From assembly GCA_015655485.1 (NCBI GenBank), contig JAATEZ010000379.1, positions 1 to 6,780 of the forward strand: a DNA stretch of 6,780 nt. The letters are read 5' to 3'. This DNA is from Lactobacillales bacterium (GTDB lineage Bacteria; Bacillota; Bacilli; Lactobacillales; Vagococcaceae). The position numbers and the translations under genes were made by a program. The notes beneath the pieces are model-generated. The model had not been told where the DNA came from and did not search any database. It was given only the letters and a program-made list of their open reading frames with translations. Numbering within the stretch: position 1 is the stretch's first letter; every line of letters begins with the position of its first letter. This document shows positions 1 to 4,631 of this stretch, in pieces.

Positions 1-70
1 GCATGAAACTATAAAATGTCGTTTTCCTTTTTTGTACTTATTAACATAGTTAAAAACCAGAGTCAAATTT

Positions 71-94
71 AGTCGCTTCGGCGGCTATTTTTTG
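71..94 (+). terminator. Rho-independent terminator of an upstream gene
   Basis: AGTCGC (71-76) pairs with GCGGCT (81-86) around a TTCG tetraloop, with one G-T pair, and is followed by ATTTTTTG. Stem, stable tetraloop and T-run make a compact intrinsic terminator. No gene ends inside the first 70 bases, so it most likely closes a plus-strand transcript that starts left of the window. It also insulates the promoter at 114-142. Confidence 0.75.
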
Positions 95-113
95 TGGAAA
101 TAAATGGTTTCTC

Positions 114-142
114 TTTACAATTGGAACACATGTTCTTATACT
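114..142 (+). promoter_or_regulatory. Sigma-A promoter of the 171-473 gene
   Basis: The -35 element TTTACA (114-119) and the -10 element TATACT (137-142) are each one base from consensus and are separated by exactly 17 bp. Transcription should start near 149, giving a leader of about 20 nt that carries the ribosome binding site AGAGGAG (152-158) ahead of ATG 171. A LexA-type palindrome fills much of the spacer. Confidence 0.8.
124..135. promoter_or_regulatory. Candidate LexA (DinR) SOS box
   Basis: GAACACATGTTC is a palindrome with arms GAACA and TGTTC around CA. It fits the core of the Bacillota LexA/DinR operator consensus CGAACRNRYGTTYC (GAAC, then A-C-A-T for R-N-R-Y, then GTTC); the flanking bases here are G and T. 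It sits between the -35 and -10 of a strong promoter, exactly where a repressor would block RNA polymerase. No second match was noticed in the window. SOS control of the following gene is inferred from the site alone. Confidence 0.7.
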
Positions 143-170
143 TGAAAATATAGAGGAGAGGAATAAATAA

Positions 171-473
171 ATGAAACCTAAACAATTTGAAGAATATATC
201 GATCCGTTATTGACCAGCAAAGACTACTTTTGTGAAAAAGCATTAGAAATACAAAATAAAAAAAATGTGAAACGTGCCCCGGCGAAACGATGGAATCCCG
301 AAAAAATGAATCGTGCAGTTGAGAAAATGTGGAGCGGACTTATCGAGAATATTTATGGAAAACTGCAATGGCAAGTAAAAGGGTCTACTGCAGAAGCTTG
401 GATAAATTTTTTACAAGAAGGCGACTTTTTAGAAAACTTAAATGGCTCCATCTTAGAAATTGAATTTGAATGA
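171..473 (+). CDS. SOS-box-controlled protein of unknown function, probably interrupted by a stop
   Basis: The product is 100 aa, begins MKPKQFEEYIDPLLTSKD, and I do not recognise its family. The start is well supported: AGAGGAG lies about 12 bases before the ATG and a strong promoter with a LexA box lies upstream. The protein appears soluble, with no signal peptide or membrane segment. It has a basic stretch (about residues 29-40, NKKNVKRAPAKRW), a helical middle and an acidic end. The frame stays open for 72 codons after the TGA (471-473), up to a TAA at 690-692, and the first 52 of those codons look protein-like. The gene is therefore probably the 5' part of a longer gene cut by a nonsense mutation, though a genuine 100-aa protein is possible. 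It has a single-gene layout, bounded by a terminator on each side. The SOS box suggests a role in DNA damage or in a mobile element, but no domain shows which. Confidence 0.65.
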   Translation: MKPKQFEEYIDPLLTSKDYFCEKALEIQNKKNVKRAPAKRWNPEKMNRAVEKMWSGLIENIYGKLQWQVKGSTAEAWINFLQEGDFLENLNGSILEIEFE

Positions 474-629
474 AGCGGTCACCTGAATTTTAATGATACA
501 GCCGAGAACTCTATGATCGTTGTTTATGGTGATTATAATAGTAGGAAACAATTTGTCATTAAAAAGTATCCGTATAAAGATCGTGCAGCAATAAAATATT
601 TTTTAAGCATTCCGCTTATCCGCACCAAT
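474..629 (+). pseudogene. Open reading frame continuing past the TGA of the 171-473 gene
   Basis: Directly after TGA 471-473, the same frame reads 52 sense codons up to the shared terminator. It includes stretches such as NSMIVVYGDYNSRKQF and VIKKYPYKDRAAIKYFL, which look like real protein with alternating hydrophobic and basic residues. It runs on through the terminator to a TAA at 690-692, but that tail overlaps the opposite-strand gene and is unlikely to be native. No credible ribosome binding site precedes the internal ATG at 513, so a separate gene is unlikely. Best reading: the lost C-terminal part of the upstream protein, with perhaps a further frameshift near 603-606, since a shift there would end the protein at TAA 629-631. 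Confidence 0.5.
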
Positions 630-631
630 AA

Positions 632-663
632 AAAAGCCTATCTCAATCATGAGATAGGCTTTT
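632..663. terminator. Bidirectional hairpin terminator between convergent genes
   Basis: This is a perfect 14-bp inverted repeat: AAAAGCCTATCTCA (632-645) pairs with 650-663 around the loop ATCA. On the minus strand it ends in TTTTTTATT, so it works best for the 643-846 gene. On the plus strand the T-run is the 3' arm itself. It separates the plus-strand SOS-box locus from the minus-strand gene. The stop codon of the minus gene (643-645) lies inside the stem. Confidence 0.85.
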
Positions 664-846
664 GCTGTTGCTTCCAGTATAATGATAAGTAATATTTCCA
701 CCCAAATGAGCCTCACCGATAAAATGCATTCGGTTCTCTTTTTTTAGCCAGGCTTCCCGAAACATAAAGTACTCAGCATGGGGTACTTCCAGTTTAGCTA
801 TTTCGCCTTTTTCAAGTTTTTCCAGCAGCTCTTCGTATTTGTTCAT
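643..846 (-). CDS. Small conserved-looking cytoplasmic protein, function unknown
   Basis: The product is 67 aa. The start is firm: GGAGG sits 6-7 bases before the ATG, and an extended -10 (TGCTATAAT) lies just upstream. The N-terminal half is a charged helix (KYEELLEKLEKGEIAKLEV). A central hydrophobic and aromatic segment (EYFMFREAWL) follows, then a short motif GEAHLGGNITYHY that looks like a beta hairpin. I recall small unnamed Lactobacillales proteins of this general pattern but cannot assign a family or function. There is no membrane segment or signal peptide. The last residues and the stop are encoded by the terminator stem, so the transcript is minimal, with a short leader and no 3' UTR beyond the hairpin. 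It is monocistronic and convergent with the 171-473 gene. It looks intact and expressed, in contrast with the decayed DNA next to it. Confidence 0.7.
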   Translation of the reverse strand: MNKYEELLEKLEKGEIAKLEVPHAEYFMFREAWLKKENRMHFIGEAHLGGNITYHYTGSNSKSLSHD

Positions 847-868
847 GGTTTACCTCCGTTCAGAAAGT

Positions 869-874
869 ATTATA
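869..874 (-). promoter_or_regulatory. Extended -10 promoter of the 643-846 gene
   Basis: On the minus strand, TATAAT is preceded by TGC, making a perfect extended -10. The region 17 bp upstream (892-897, TGCCGA) is a poor -35, which an extended -10 can tolerate. Transcription would start near 862, leaving a leader of about 16 nt that holds the GGAGG site. Confidence 0.65.
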
Positions 875-1068
875 GCATAAAAAACAGGATATCGGCAGAG
901 GAACCAAAGTCGAGGAGTATTATTATGAAGAATAAAATTTAGTTGTCTGTCCAGCACTCTTTAATCCGGGATGTTCTTGAAGCGGAAAAACTTAATCGTG
1001 ATAATCGAAGATTAGTGTGCTCTCTTTGCTATAAAGGAAAAACATGTTAAAAATGGGAATAAAAAAAA
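875..1068. other. Apparently non-functional DNA, possible decayed upstream part of the integrase
   Basis: No intact gene is seen here. A ribosome-binding-site-like GAGGAGT at 913-919 precedes ATG 925, but that frame stops after five codons. The same frame then runs open (LIRDVLEAEKLNRDNRRLVC, about 961-1020) and reaches the recognisable integrase segment at 1069 after two further stops. The spacing and direction suit an earlier piece of the integrase catalytic domain, but the residues are too diverged to claim this. Confidence 0.35.
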
Positions 1069-1355
1069 CAGTTAGTTTTTCCAAATCAAAAAAGAATTGA
1101 AATAACCAAACATCCCTACTGTACAAGTAAAAACGATTCTAAATAAATCTAATCTCCTTGAAATCACCGTTCACGGGTTCAGACAGACCCATGACCGTCT
1201 ATTCTTCGAAACTGGTGCAGATTGCAGATATAACAGATGTTCAGAAACGGATCGGACCTGCAGATATTTCTACCCTTATAGATATTTGCACGCACATCAG
1301 CACCGATCGAAAAGATTATACAGCAAAAGACTCCGAAAAATTTTTATCCATTTAA
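1069..1355 (+). pseudogene. int: Decayed phage/ICE-type tyrosine integrase, C-terminal catalytic region
   Basis: Three frames must be joined to read it. Frame one (1069-1092) gives QLVFPNQK, matching the LVFPN segment common before box II. Frame two (about 1148-1222) gives NLLEITVHGFRQTHDRLFFETGAD, with the box II H-x-x-R (HGFR, 1172-1183). Frame three (1224-1355) gives ADITDVQKRIGPADIST, then IDICTHISTDRKDY and the end EKFLSI. These match the order and spacing of the tyrosine recombinases of Gram-positive phages and integrative elements. The usual GH is GP (1257-1259 CCT) and the nucleophile Tyr of IYTH is Cys (1287-1289 TGC). Frameshifts and stops also break the frame, so the gene is dead. 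It ends 65 bp before the 3' end of tRNA-Leu and points at it, the normal position of an integrase at its attachment site. Family assignment comes from motif recall, without a search. Confidence 0.8.
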
Positions 1356-1379
1356 CGGAGTCAAAATCGGAGTCAAAAA
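1356..1379. repeat. Tandem 12-bp repeats, candidate integrase arm-type sites
   Basis: CGGAGTCAAAAT (1356-1367) is followed at once by CGGAGTCAAAAA (1368-1379), beginning directly after the integrase stop codon. An inverted CGGAGTC lies at 1329-1335 (GACTCCG), and a GAGTCAAA copy occurs at 60-67. Short direct repeats between an integrase gene and the core site are typical arm-binding sites of tyrosine integrases, and this is the likely role here. It is inferred from position and repetition only. Confidence 0.6.
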
Positions 1380-1420
1380 CTTTTTTCTCAGAATAGGTTG
1401 TTGATTCGCTTAAACCCTTA

Positions 1421-1504
1421 TGCGGCCGAGAAGACTCGAACTTCCACGATATTGCTATCACTAGCGCCTGAAGCTAGCGCGTCTGCCAATTCCGCCACGA
1501 CCGC
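1421..1504 (-). tRNA. tRNA-Leu, anticodon CAG
   Basis: The 84-nt sequence folds as a class II tRNA. The acceptor pairs GCGGTCG with CGGCCGC (one G-T pair), with discriminator A. The D stem is GCG/CGC with GG in the loop. The anticodon arm is CTAGC-TTCAGGC-GCTAG, with U33 and anticodon CAG (1468-1470), which reads CUG codons. The long variable arm has a GATA/TATC stem, and the T arm holds TTCGAGT. Class II structure and discriminator A both fit leucine. The 3' CCA is not encoded, since the sequence continues TAA, so CCA must be added after transcription. The gene lies downstream of pncA on the same strand but behind a terminator, and has its own likely -10. Its 3' end faces an integrase remnant and is the probable attachment site. 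Confidence 0.95.
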
Positions 1505-1520
1505 AAAACAATACTTTATT

Positions 1521-1526
1521 AGTATA
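1521..1526 (-). promoter_or_regulatory. Probable -10 element of tRNA-Leu
   Basis: On the minus strand TATACT lies 16 bp before the 5' end of the tRNA, which would start transcription about 10 nt upstream of the mature end. No good -35 is found at 16-18 bp spacing (TTTTAT at 17), so the call rests on the -10 and its position. The pncA terminator upstream argues that a separate promoter is needed. Confidence 0.45.
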
Positions 1527-1582
1527 CACCAACAAGCTCAAAAATAAAATAACTTTCACATAAAAATTTATTTACAGAAAGA

Positions 1583-1608
1583 CGAATAAAAATCGTTTTT
1601 AAACGATT
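1583..1608 (-). terminator. Terminator of the nudF-macP-mtnN-pncA operon
   Basis: On the minus strand AATCGTT and AACGATT (plus-strand arms 1591-1597 and 1602-1608) form a 7-bp stem around a 4-nt loop, followed by TTTTATTCG. The pncA stop codon (1599-1601) lies within the hairpin. The stem is AT-rich and the T-run is interrupted, so termination may be partial and some read-through into tRNA-Leu is possible. Confidence 0.6.
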
Positions 1609-2144
1609 GTTGCCCCCAGGGTATTTTTAAAATGCCTCAACGCCCAATCATGCCCTGCTGGATCAAAACTTGCTACTGCATCCTTATGGACAACGATTTT
1701 ATAGCCTAAATTATACGCATCAACCGCCGTATGCAACACACAAATATCTGTGCATACTCCAGTCAAATGGACCTCAGTTATTTGCCGTTCACGCAATCTA
1801 ATGAATAAATCGGTGCCGCTAAAAGCTGAGTAATGACGTTTGCTGATCCAATAAACATTTGCCTTGTTTTTGTTTGATTCAAATATTCCTGCCAACTTTC
1901 CGTATAGTTTCCGGCCATCAGTACCCATTATATTATGTGGCGGAAAAAGATTATTTTCAGGATGATAAAGATCAGAGGTTTCATGGCCATCTATGGCAAA
2001 AACAACAAATTCTTGTTTAAAAATAAAATCTTTGGTTAATTCAACTAATCTTGATTCGATTTTCTGCCCTGCTGCTCCTGTCGTGAGCGAACCATCTGAA
2101 GCGACAAAATCATTTGTATAATCAATAGATAATAAAGCTCTCAT
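1599..2144 (-). CDS. pncA: Nicotinamidase
   Basis: PncA hydrolyses nicotinamide to nicotinate and ammonia in the cytoplasm, the first step of NAD salvage from nicotinamide. The 181-aa length is typical. The isochorismatase-like fold is marked by the catalytic triad D8 (SIDYTNDF), K102 (SKRHYSAF) and C135 (GVCTDICVLHTA). Metal-binding residues are D52, H54 (AIDGHE) and H70. The conserved HPEN follows the metal site. The start ATG at 2144 has AGAAGG about 9 bases upstream. It is the last gene of a four-gene operon, 18 bp after mtnN, and its stop sits in the terminator hairpin. NudF, encoded in the same operon, degrades ADP-ribose, the other half of NAD breakdown, which supports a shared role in NAD turnover. 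A related amidohydrolase of the same superfamily is the main alternative, but the full triad plus metal set favours nicotinamidase. Confidence 0.92.
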   Translation of the reverse strand: MRALLSIDYTNDFVASDGSLTTGAAGQKIESRLVELTKDFIFKQEFVVFAIDGHETSDLYHPENNLFPPHNIMGTDGRKLYGKLAGIFESNKNKANVYWISKRHYSAFSGTDLFIRLRERQITEVHLTGVCTDICVLHTAVDAYNLGYKIVVHKDAVASFDPAGHDWALRHFKNTLGATIV

Positions 2145-2162
2145 CTTTTTGACCTTCTTTCT

Positions 2163-2858
2163 TTAAACTGACATCCTCTCTAAAAAGTCTAATACAAATC
2201 GAGCTGAAGTCCGTCCGGCCTCAATAATGAATTCATCGAAGTTCACGCTCGCCTCTTCATCTCCAGTATCGCTCATCGAACGAATGACTATGAACGGGAT
2301 GTGATATTGATAAGCCACTTGTGCGATAGCCGCTCCTTCCATTTCAGCCGCCAAAGTTTCAGGAAATTTTTGCGTGACCGCACTGATTTGTGTCTGACTT
2401 GAAATAAATGAATCACCTGAAACAATCAGTCCAGTTTTTACAGCTAAACCTGATTCTTTTGCGATAGAAATGGCCAATGCCACACCATTTTGATCAGCCT
2501 CATAGTAAAGCGGCATCCCCGGCAGCTGTCCATACTCATAACCAAAAGCTGTCACATCCGCATCATAGTATGCGAGTTTTTCTGAAATAACTAAATCGCC
2601 TATTTTTAAACCTTTGCCGATCCCGCCGGCAGAACCGGTGTTGATCAAATACTCCACATGATAGTGACTGATCAAAAGGGTTGCGGTGACGGCAGCCAAA
2701 ACCTTGCCGATCCCAGATTGAACAACAACTACTTCATGAGGCCCGTATTTTCCTGACAAAAATGTTGCTCCTGCTTCAGTCCATTCTCTTTTTTCTTCCA
2801 AATGATCTGACAATGTATGTATCTCTTCCGGCATTGCTCCGATAATTCCAAACCTCAT
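2163..2858 (-). CDS. mtnN: 5'-methylthioadenosine/S-adenosylhomocysteine nucleosidase
   Basis: This enzyme (also called Pfs) cleaves the N-glycosidic bond of methylthioadenosine and S-adenosylhomocysteine, releasing adenine. It removes inhibitory by-products of polyamine synthesis and methylation and supplies the S-ribosylhomocysteine used by LuxS. The 231-aa length matches the family. Key residues keep the E. coli numbering: E12 (GAMPEE), M173 and E174 (AEMEGAAIAQ), R193 and the general acid D197 (RSMSDTGDE). The glycine-rich NTGSAGGIG segment is the phosphate/sugar-site motif of the purine phosphorylase fold. GAGGTG lies 7-8 bases before ATG 2858. It is the third gene of the operon, 22 bp after the macP-like gene and 18 bp before pncA. 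The adenine it releases fits the salvage theme of its neighbours. Confidence 0.96.
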   Translation of the reverse strand: MRFGIIGAMPEEIHTLSDHLEEKREWTEAGATFLSGKYGPHEVVVVQSGIGKVLAAVTATLLISHYHVEYLINTGSAGGIGKGLKIGDLVISEKLAYYDADVTAFGYEYGQLPGMPLYYEADQNGVALAISIAKESGLAVKTGLIVSGDSFISSQTQISAVTQKFPETLAAEMEGAAIAQVAYQYHIPFIVIRSMSDTGDEEASVNFDEFIIEAGRTSARFVLDFLERMSV

Positions 2859-2880
2859 TCTCTACACCTCATCATAATTT

Positions 2881-3165
2881 TTATAAATTCATCACCGCAT
2901 AGATCAAAAGAGCTAATAATAAAATCACAATGACGATCGCCACATTCAAAGAATGGCTGCGCTCACGAGTTTTTTCCTTTTCGAGCGTCCGACTCTTTTC
3001 AATGGGTTTTTGCTTTTTTCTTTCACGAGAAAAAGCTTCCTGTATTTTTTCATCTTCCTCTTCAAACTCTTTTTTGAAAATCTTCACTTGCTTTTTTACT
3101 TCTTTAGTCTCTCGCTTTTTCCTTTTTTTCAACTCACTACGAGTAATCAATGGACCATGTGCCAT
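2881..3165 (-). CDS. Small C-terminally anchored membrane protein, MacP-like
   Basis: The product is 94 aa. The N-terminus MAHGPLITRSELKKRKKRE leads into a long, highly charged Lys/Glu-rich helix (about residues 10-70). One C-terminal membrane segment (about 73-93, AIVIVILLLALLIYAV) follows, so most of the protein should lie in the cytoplasm. In Streptococcus a small membrane-anchored phosphoprotein, MacP, an activator of the class A penicillin-binding protein PBP2a, is encoded between a nudix gene and pfs. The same position, size, topology and N-terminal PL-I/L-T pattern suggest a homologue, with T8 a possible kinase target. That link is inferred from context. Start choice: ATG 3165 has a strong GGAGG 8-9 bases upstream. 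A longer frame from 3222 would overlap nudF by 31 bp and has no comparable site. It begins 26 bp after the nudF stop and precedes mtnN by 22 bp. Confidence 0.75.
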   Translation of the reverse strand: MAHGPLITRSELKKRKKRETKEVKKQVKIFKKEFEEEDEKIQEAFSRERKKQKPIEKSRTLEKEKTRERSHSLNVAIVIVILLLALLIYAVMNL

Positions 3166-3191
3166 AAGAATTTCCTCCCAGCCATGAATTT

Positions 3192-3746
3192 CTACTTCTC
3201 TAAAATTTGTTGTAATTCCCAATAATAAAGAGCAAAAATAGTTTTTGCATCACAAATCAAACCACTCTCTATTTCCTTTTTTGCTTGTGCTAAAGTCAAC
3301 GTGAACAGCTCGATCGTTTCATCTGTATCTTGAGGCAGCGGTTCCTCAACAAAAATCAAATCTTTAGCCTCGTAGATATGTAAGATCTCATTGGCAAAAC
3401 CAGGTGATAAATAGAAAGAAGTGATTTTTTCCCATTTTTTTGCCTGATAACTCGTTTCTTCTTCCAATTCTCTTTGCGCCGTTTTCAAAGGTGCGTCATC
3501 CCTACCCTCAATTTTTCCGGCAGGGATCTCTAAAGTCACTTTTTCCAATGGTTTGCGAAATTGTTTGACAAAAATCATTTTATTATCTGCTGTAATTGGT
3601 AAAACTGCTACGCCTCCAGGATGAAAGACTAATTCTCTTTCTGCCGTTTCTCCGCTCGGTAAAGCGACTTGGTCTACAAAAACTTGGATAATTTTCCCAC
3701 TAAAAACTGGTTTTCTAAACAATGTTTTTTCCTCAAATTTATCCAA
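3192..3746 (-). CDS. nudF: ADP-ribose pyrophosphatase, Nudix family
   Basis: NudF hydrolyses ADP-ribose to AMP and ribose-5-phosphate, removing a reactive product of NAD breakdown. The 184-aa length is typical. The Nudix motif spans about residues 77-100 (GKIEGRDDAPL, then RELEEETSY). The Mg-binding REXXEE core (R92-E97) is intact. The loop before it is one residue longer than the textbook spacing and has Asp where Glu is usual, and the final Gly is Ser. Similar longer loops occur in Lactobacillales NudF-like proteins, so activity is likely. Other family landmarks are HPGGVAVLP (42-50), QFRKP (62-66) and LEIPAG (72-77). The start is TTG 3746, with AGGAGG 9 bases upstream and no in-frame ATG in a better place. 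It is the first gene of the operon and has a strong promoter. The specific substrate is a family-level inference. Confidence 0.88.
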   Translation of the reverse strand: MDKFEEKTLFRKPVFSGKIIQVFVDQVALPSGETAERELVFHPGGVAVLPITADNKMIFVKQFRKPLEKVTLEIPAGKIEGRDDAPLKTAQRELEEETSYQAKKWEKITSFYLSPGFANEILHIYEAKDLIFVEEPLPQDTDETIELFTLTLAQAKKEIESGLICDAKTIFALYYWELQQILEK

Positions 3747-3785
3747 CGTATCTATCCTCCTAGATTTTTTATTGATTTACTATCT

Positions 3786-3814
3786 ATTTTACAATTGCTT
3801 CACCATTATTTCAA
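3786..3814 (-). promoter_or_regulatory. Promoter of the nudF-macP-mtnN-pncA operon
   Basis: On the minus strand TTGAAA (3809-3814) and TAAAAT (3786-3791) are separated by exactly 17 bp. Transcription should start near 3779, giving a leader of about 33 nt with AGGAGG before the TTG start of nudF. No other strong promoter is apparent between the four genes, which are spaced 18-26 bp apart, so they are probably co-transcribed. Confidence 0.75.
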
Positions 3815-3890
3815 TTTTTTCTGTGATCTTCTTTGATTATACCAAAGAAAACGTTAAGAAAACATAAATCAAACTTAGGTCCGATATCCT

Positions 3891-3919
3891 TTTACAGTCT
3901 ACTTGTGCTAAAATATAGA
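3891..3919 (+). promoter_or_regulatory. Promoter of the xpaC-telA operon
   Basis: TTTACA (3891-3896) and TATAGA (3914-3919) are 17 bp apart; an overlapping extended -10 (TGCTAAAAT) lies a few bases upstream. Transcription would start near 3926. This places the upstream TTG 3833 outside the mRNA and leaves ATG 3929 almost without a leader, which supports ATG 3953 as the real start. The promoter diverges from the nudF promoter, whose -35 lies 77 bp to the left. Confidence 0.6.
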
Positions 3920-3952
3920 CACAGAATAATGAATGGAAAGGATCGTGGGGAA

Positions 3953-4615
3953 ATGAAAGGCCAAAAATTAGTTTCAAATATCCTCTATCTCGCTTTGGTG
4001 CTTCTGCTGATCGGGCTGGTTAGAAATTCAAGCTTTGTCATCTTTATGGTTGTGATACTCGGGCTGATTGGTTTCATCCTATTAAATAAAAATAAAAAAA
4101 GTAAAAACAGAGAGGAACTTCCGGCACTGACTAAAGAAAAAGAAAATCATTATCGGAAAGTTGGTATGACGGAAGCGGAAATTGATTTTTTCCGTCAGAC
4201 AATGGCCGCTGCAAAAAAACAAATTTTTGAATTAGATCAAAATATGAATCAAGTAGCCAAACTAAAAGCCATTAATTTGCGGCATGATACTTTGACTGCC
4301 GCAAAAGGTATTTTTAAAGAATTAGTGAAAGAACCGCAGAAACTGCATCAGGCGGACCGCTTTTTGTATACTCACTTGCCTAATTTATTAGATTTGACCA
4401 AAAAATATATTGAGATCAACGATCATGAAATAAAAAATAAACAAACTTATGAAGCTCTTGATAAGAGTGCGGAAGTCATTAACGAGGTCTCTCAACAGAT
4501 CACAGAAGATTATGCTCGTTTTGTTGCAGATGACTTAGAAGACCTCGATATTGAAATTTCGATTGCAAAGCAAAGCATTACAAGAGATAATGAAGAGAGT
4601 AATTTAAAAGAATAA
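3953..4615 (+). CDS. xpaC: XpaC-family membrane protein (5-bromo-4-chloroindolyl phosphate hydrolysis protein family)
   Basis: The product is 220 aa. Two hydrophobic helices lie at about residues 6-23 and 28-44, with a tight turn RNSS between them. A basic stop-transfer (NKNKKSKNR) and a long soluble, mostly helical cytoplasmic domain follow. The motif RKVGMTEAEIDFFRQTMAAAKKQI and the later HLPNLLDLTKKYIEI are the family's conserved helices. The name comes from a weak phosphatase phenotype in Bacillus; the true function is not established. In B. subtilis xpaC is followed by yaaN, a telA-family gene, and the same pair occurs here 16 bp apart, so the products probably act together at the membrane. 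Start ATG 3953 is preferred over in-frame TTG 3833 and ATG 3929, because the hydrophobic helix then starts near the N-terminus, AAAGGA lies about 10 bases upstream, and the promoter fits. Confidence 0.85.
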   Translation: MKGQKLVSNILYLALVLLLIGLVRNSSFVIFMVVILGLIGFILLNKNKKSKNREELPALTKEKENHYRKVGMTEAEIDFFRQTMAAAKKQIFELDQNMNQVAKLKAINLRHDTLTAAKGIFKELVKEPQKLHQADRFLYTHLPNLLDLTKKYIEINDHEIKNKQTYEALDKSAEVINEVSQQITEDYARFVADDLEDLDIEISIAKQSITRDNEESNLKE

Positions 4616-4631
4616 TTGAGGTGAAGCCAAT

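Noticed and set aside
41..53. Palindrome TTAAC-ATA-GTTAA as an operator
   Set aside because: It is a short AT-rich inverted repeat with no promoter around it and it lies upstream of a terminator.
501..511. GCCGAGAA followed by CTC, resembling the tRNA-Leu 3' part GCCGAGAAGACTC (1425-1437), as a second attachment core
   Set aside because: Only eight contiguous bases match, it lies in the read-through frame of the SOS-box gene, and the implied element of under 1 kb would enclose an apparently intact gene; chance is more likely.
513..692. Separate small gene starting at ATG 513
   Set aside because: There is no ribosome binding site or promoter, the frame is continuous with the upstream gene, and the end overlaps the terminator and the opposite-strand gene.
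925..942. Five-codon leader peptide (GAGGAGT then ATG 925)
   Set aside because: The site is good, but no regulated gene, attenuator or hairpin follows; it is better explained as chance in decayed DNA.
1158..1355. A TTG-started 65-aa ORF as a real gene
   Set aside because: It has no ribosome binding site, and its C-terminal part is the tail of a degenerate integrase whose earlier part lies in other frames; the first 20 or so codons are read out of frame.
2930..3225. Two overlapping plus-strand ORFs rich in Phe and Ser
   Set aside because: They are antisense to the Lys/Glu-rich codons of the macP-like gene, which read as Phe/Ser/Leu on the other strand; no ribosome binding site or promoter was seen.
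3833..3952. N-terminal extension of XpaC from TTG 3833
   Set aside because: It would add 40 residues with no family resemblance, it runs through the promoter, and it has no ribosome binding site.
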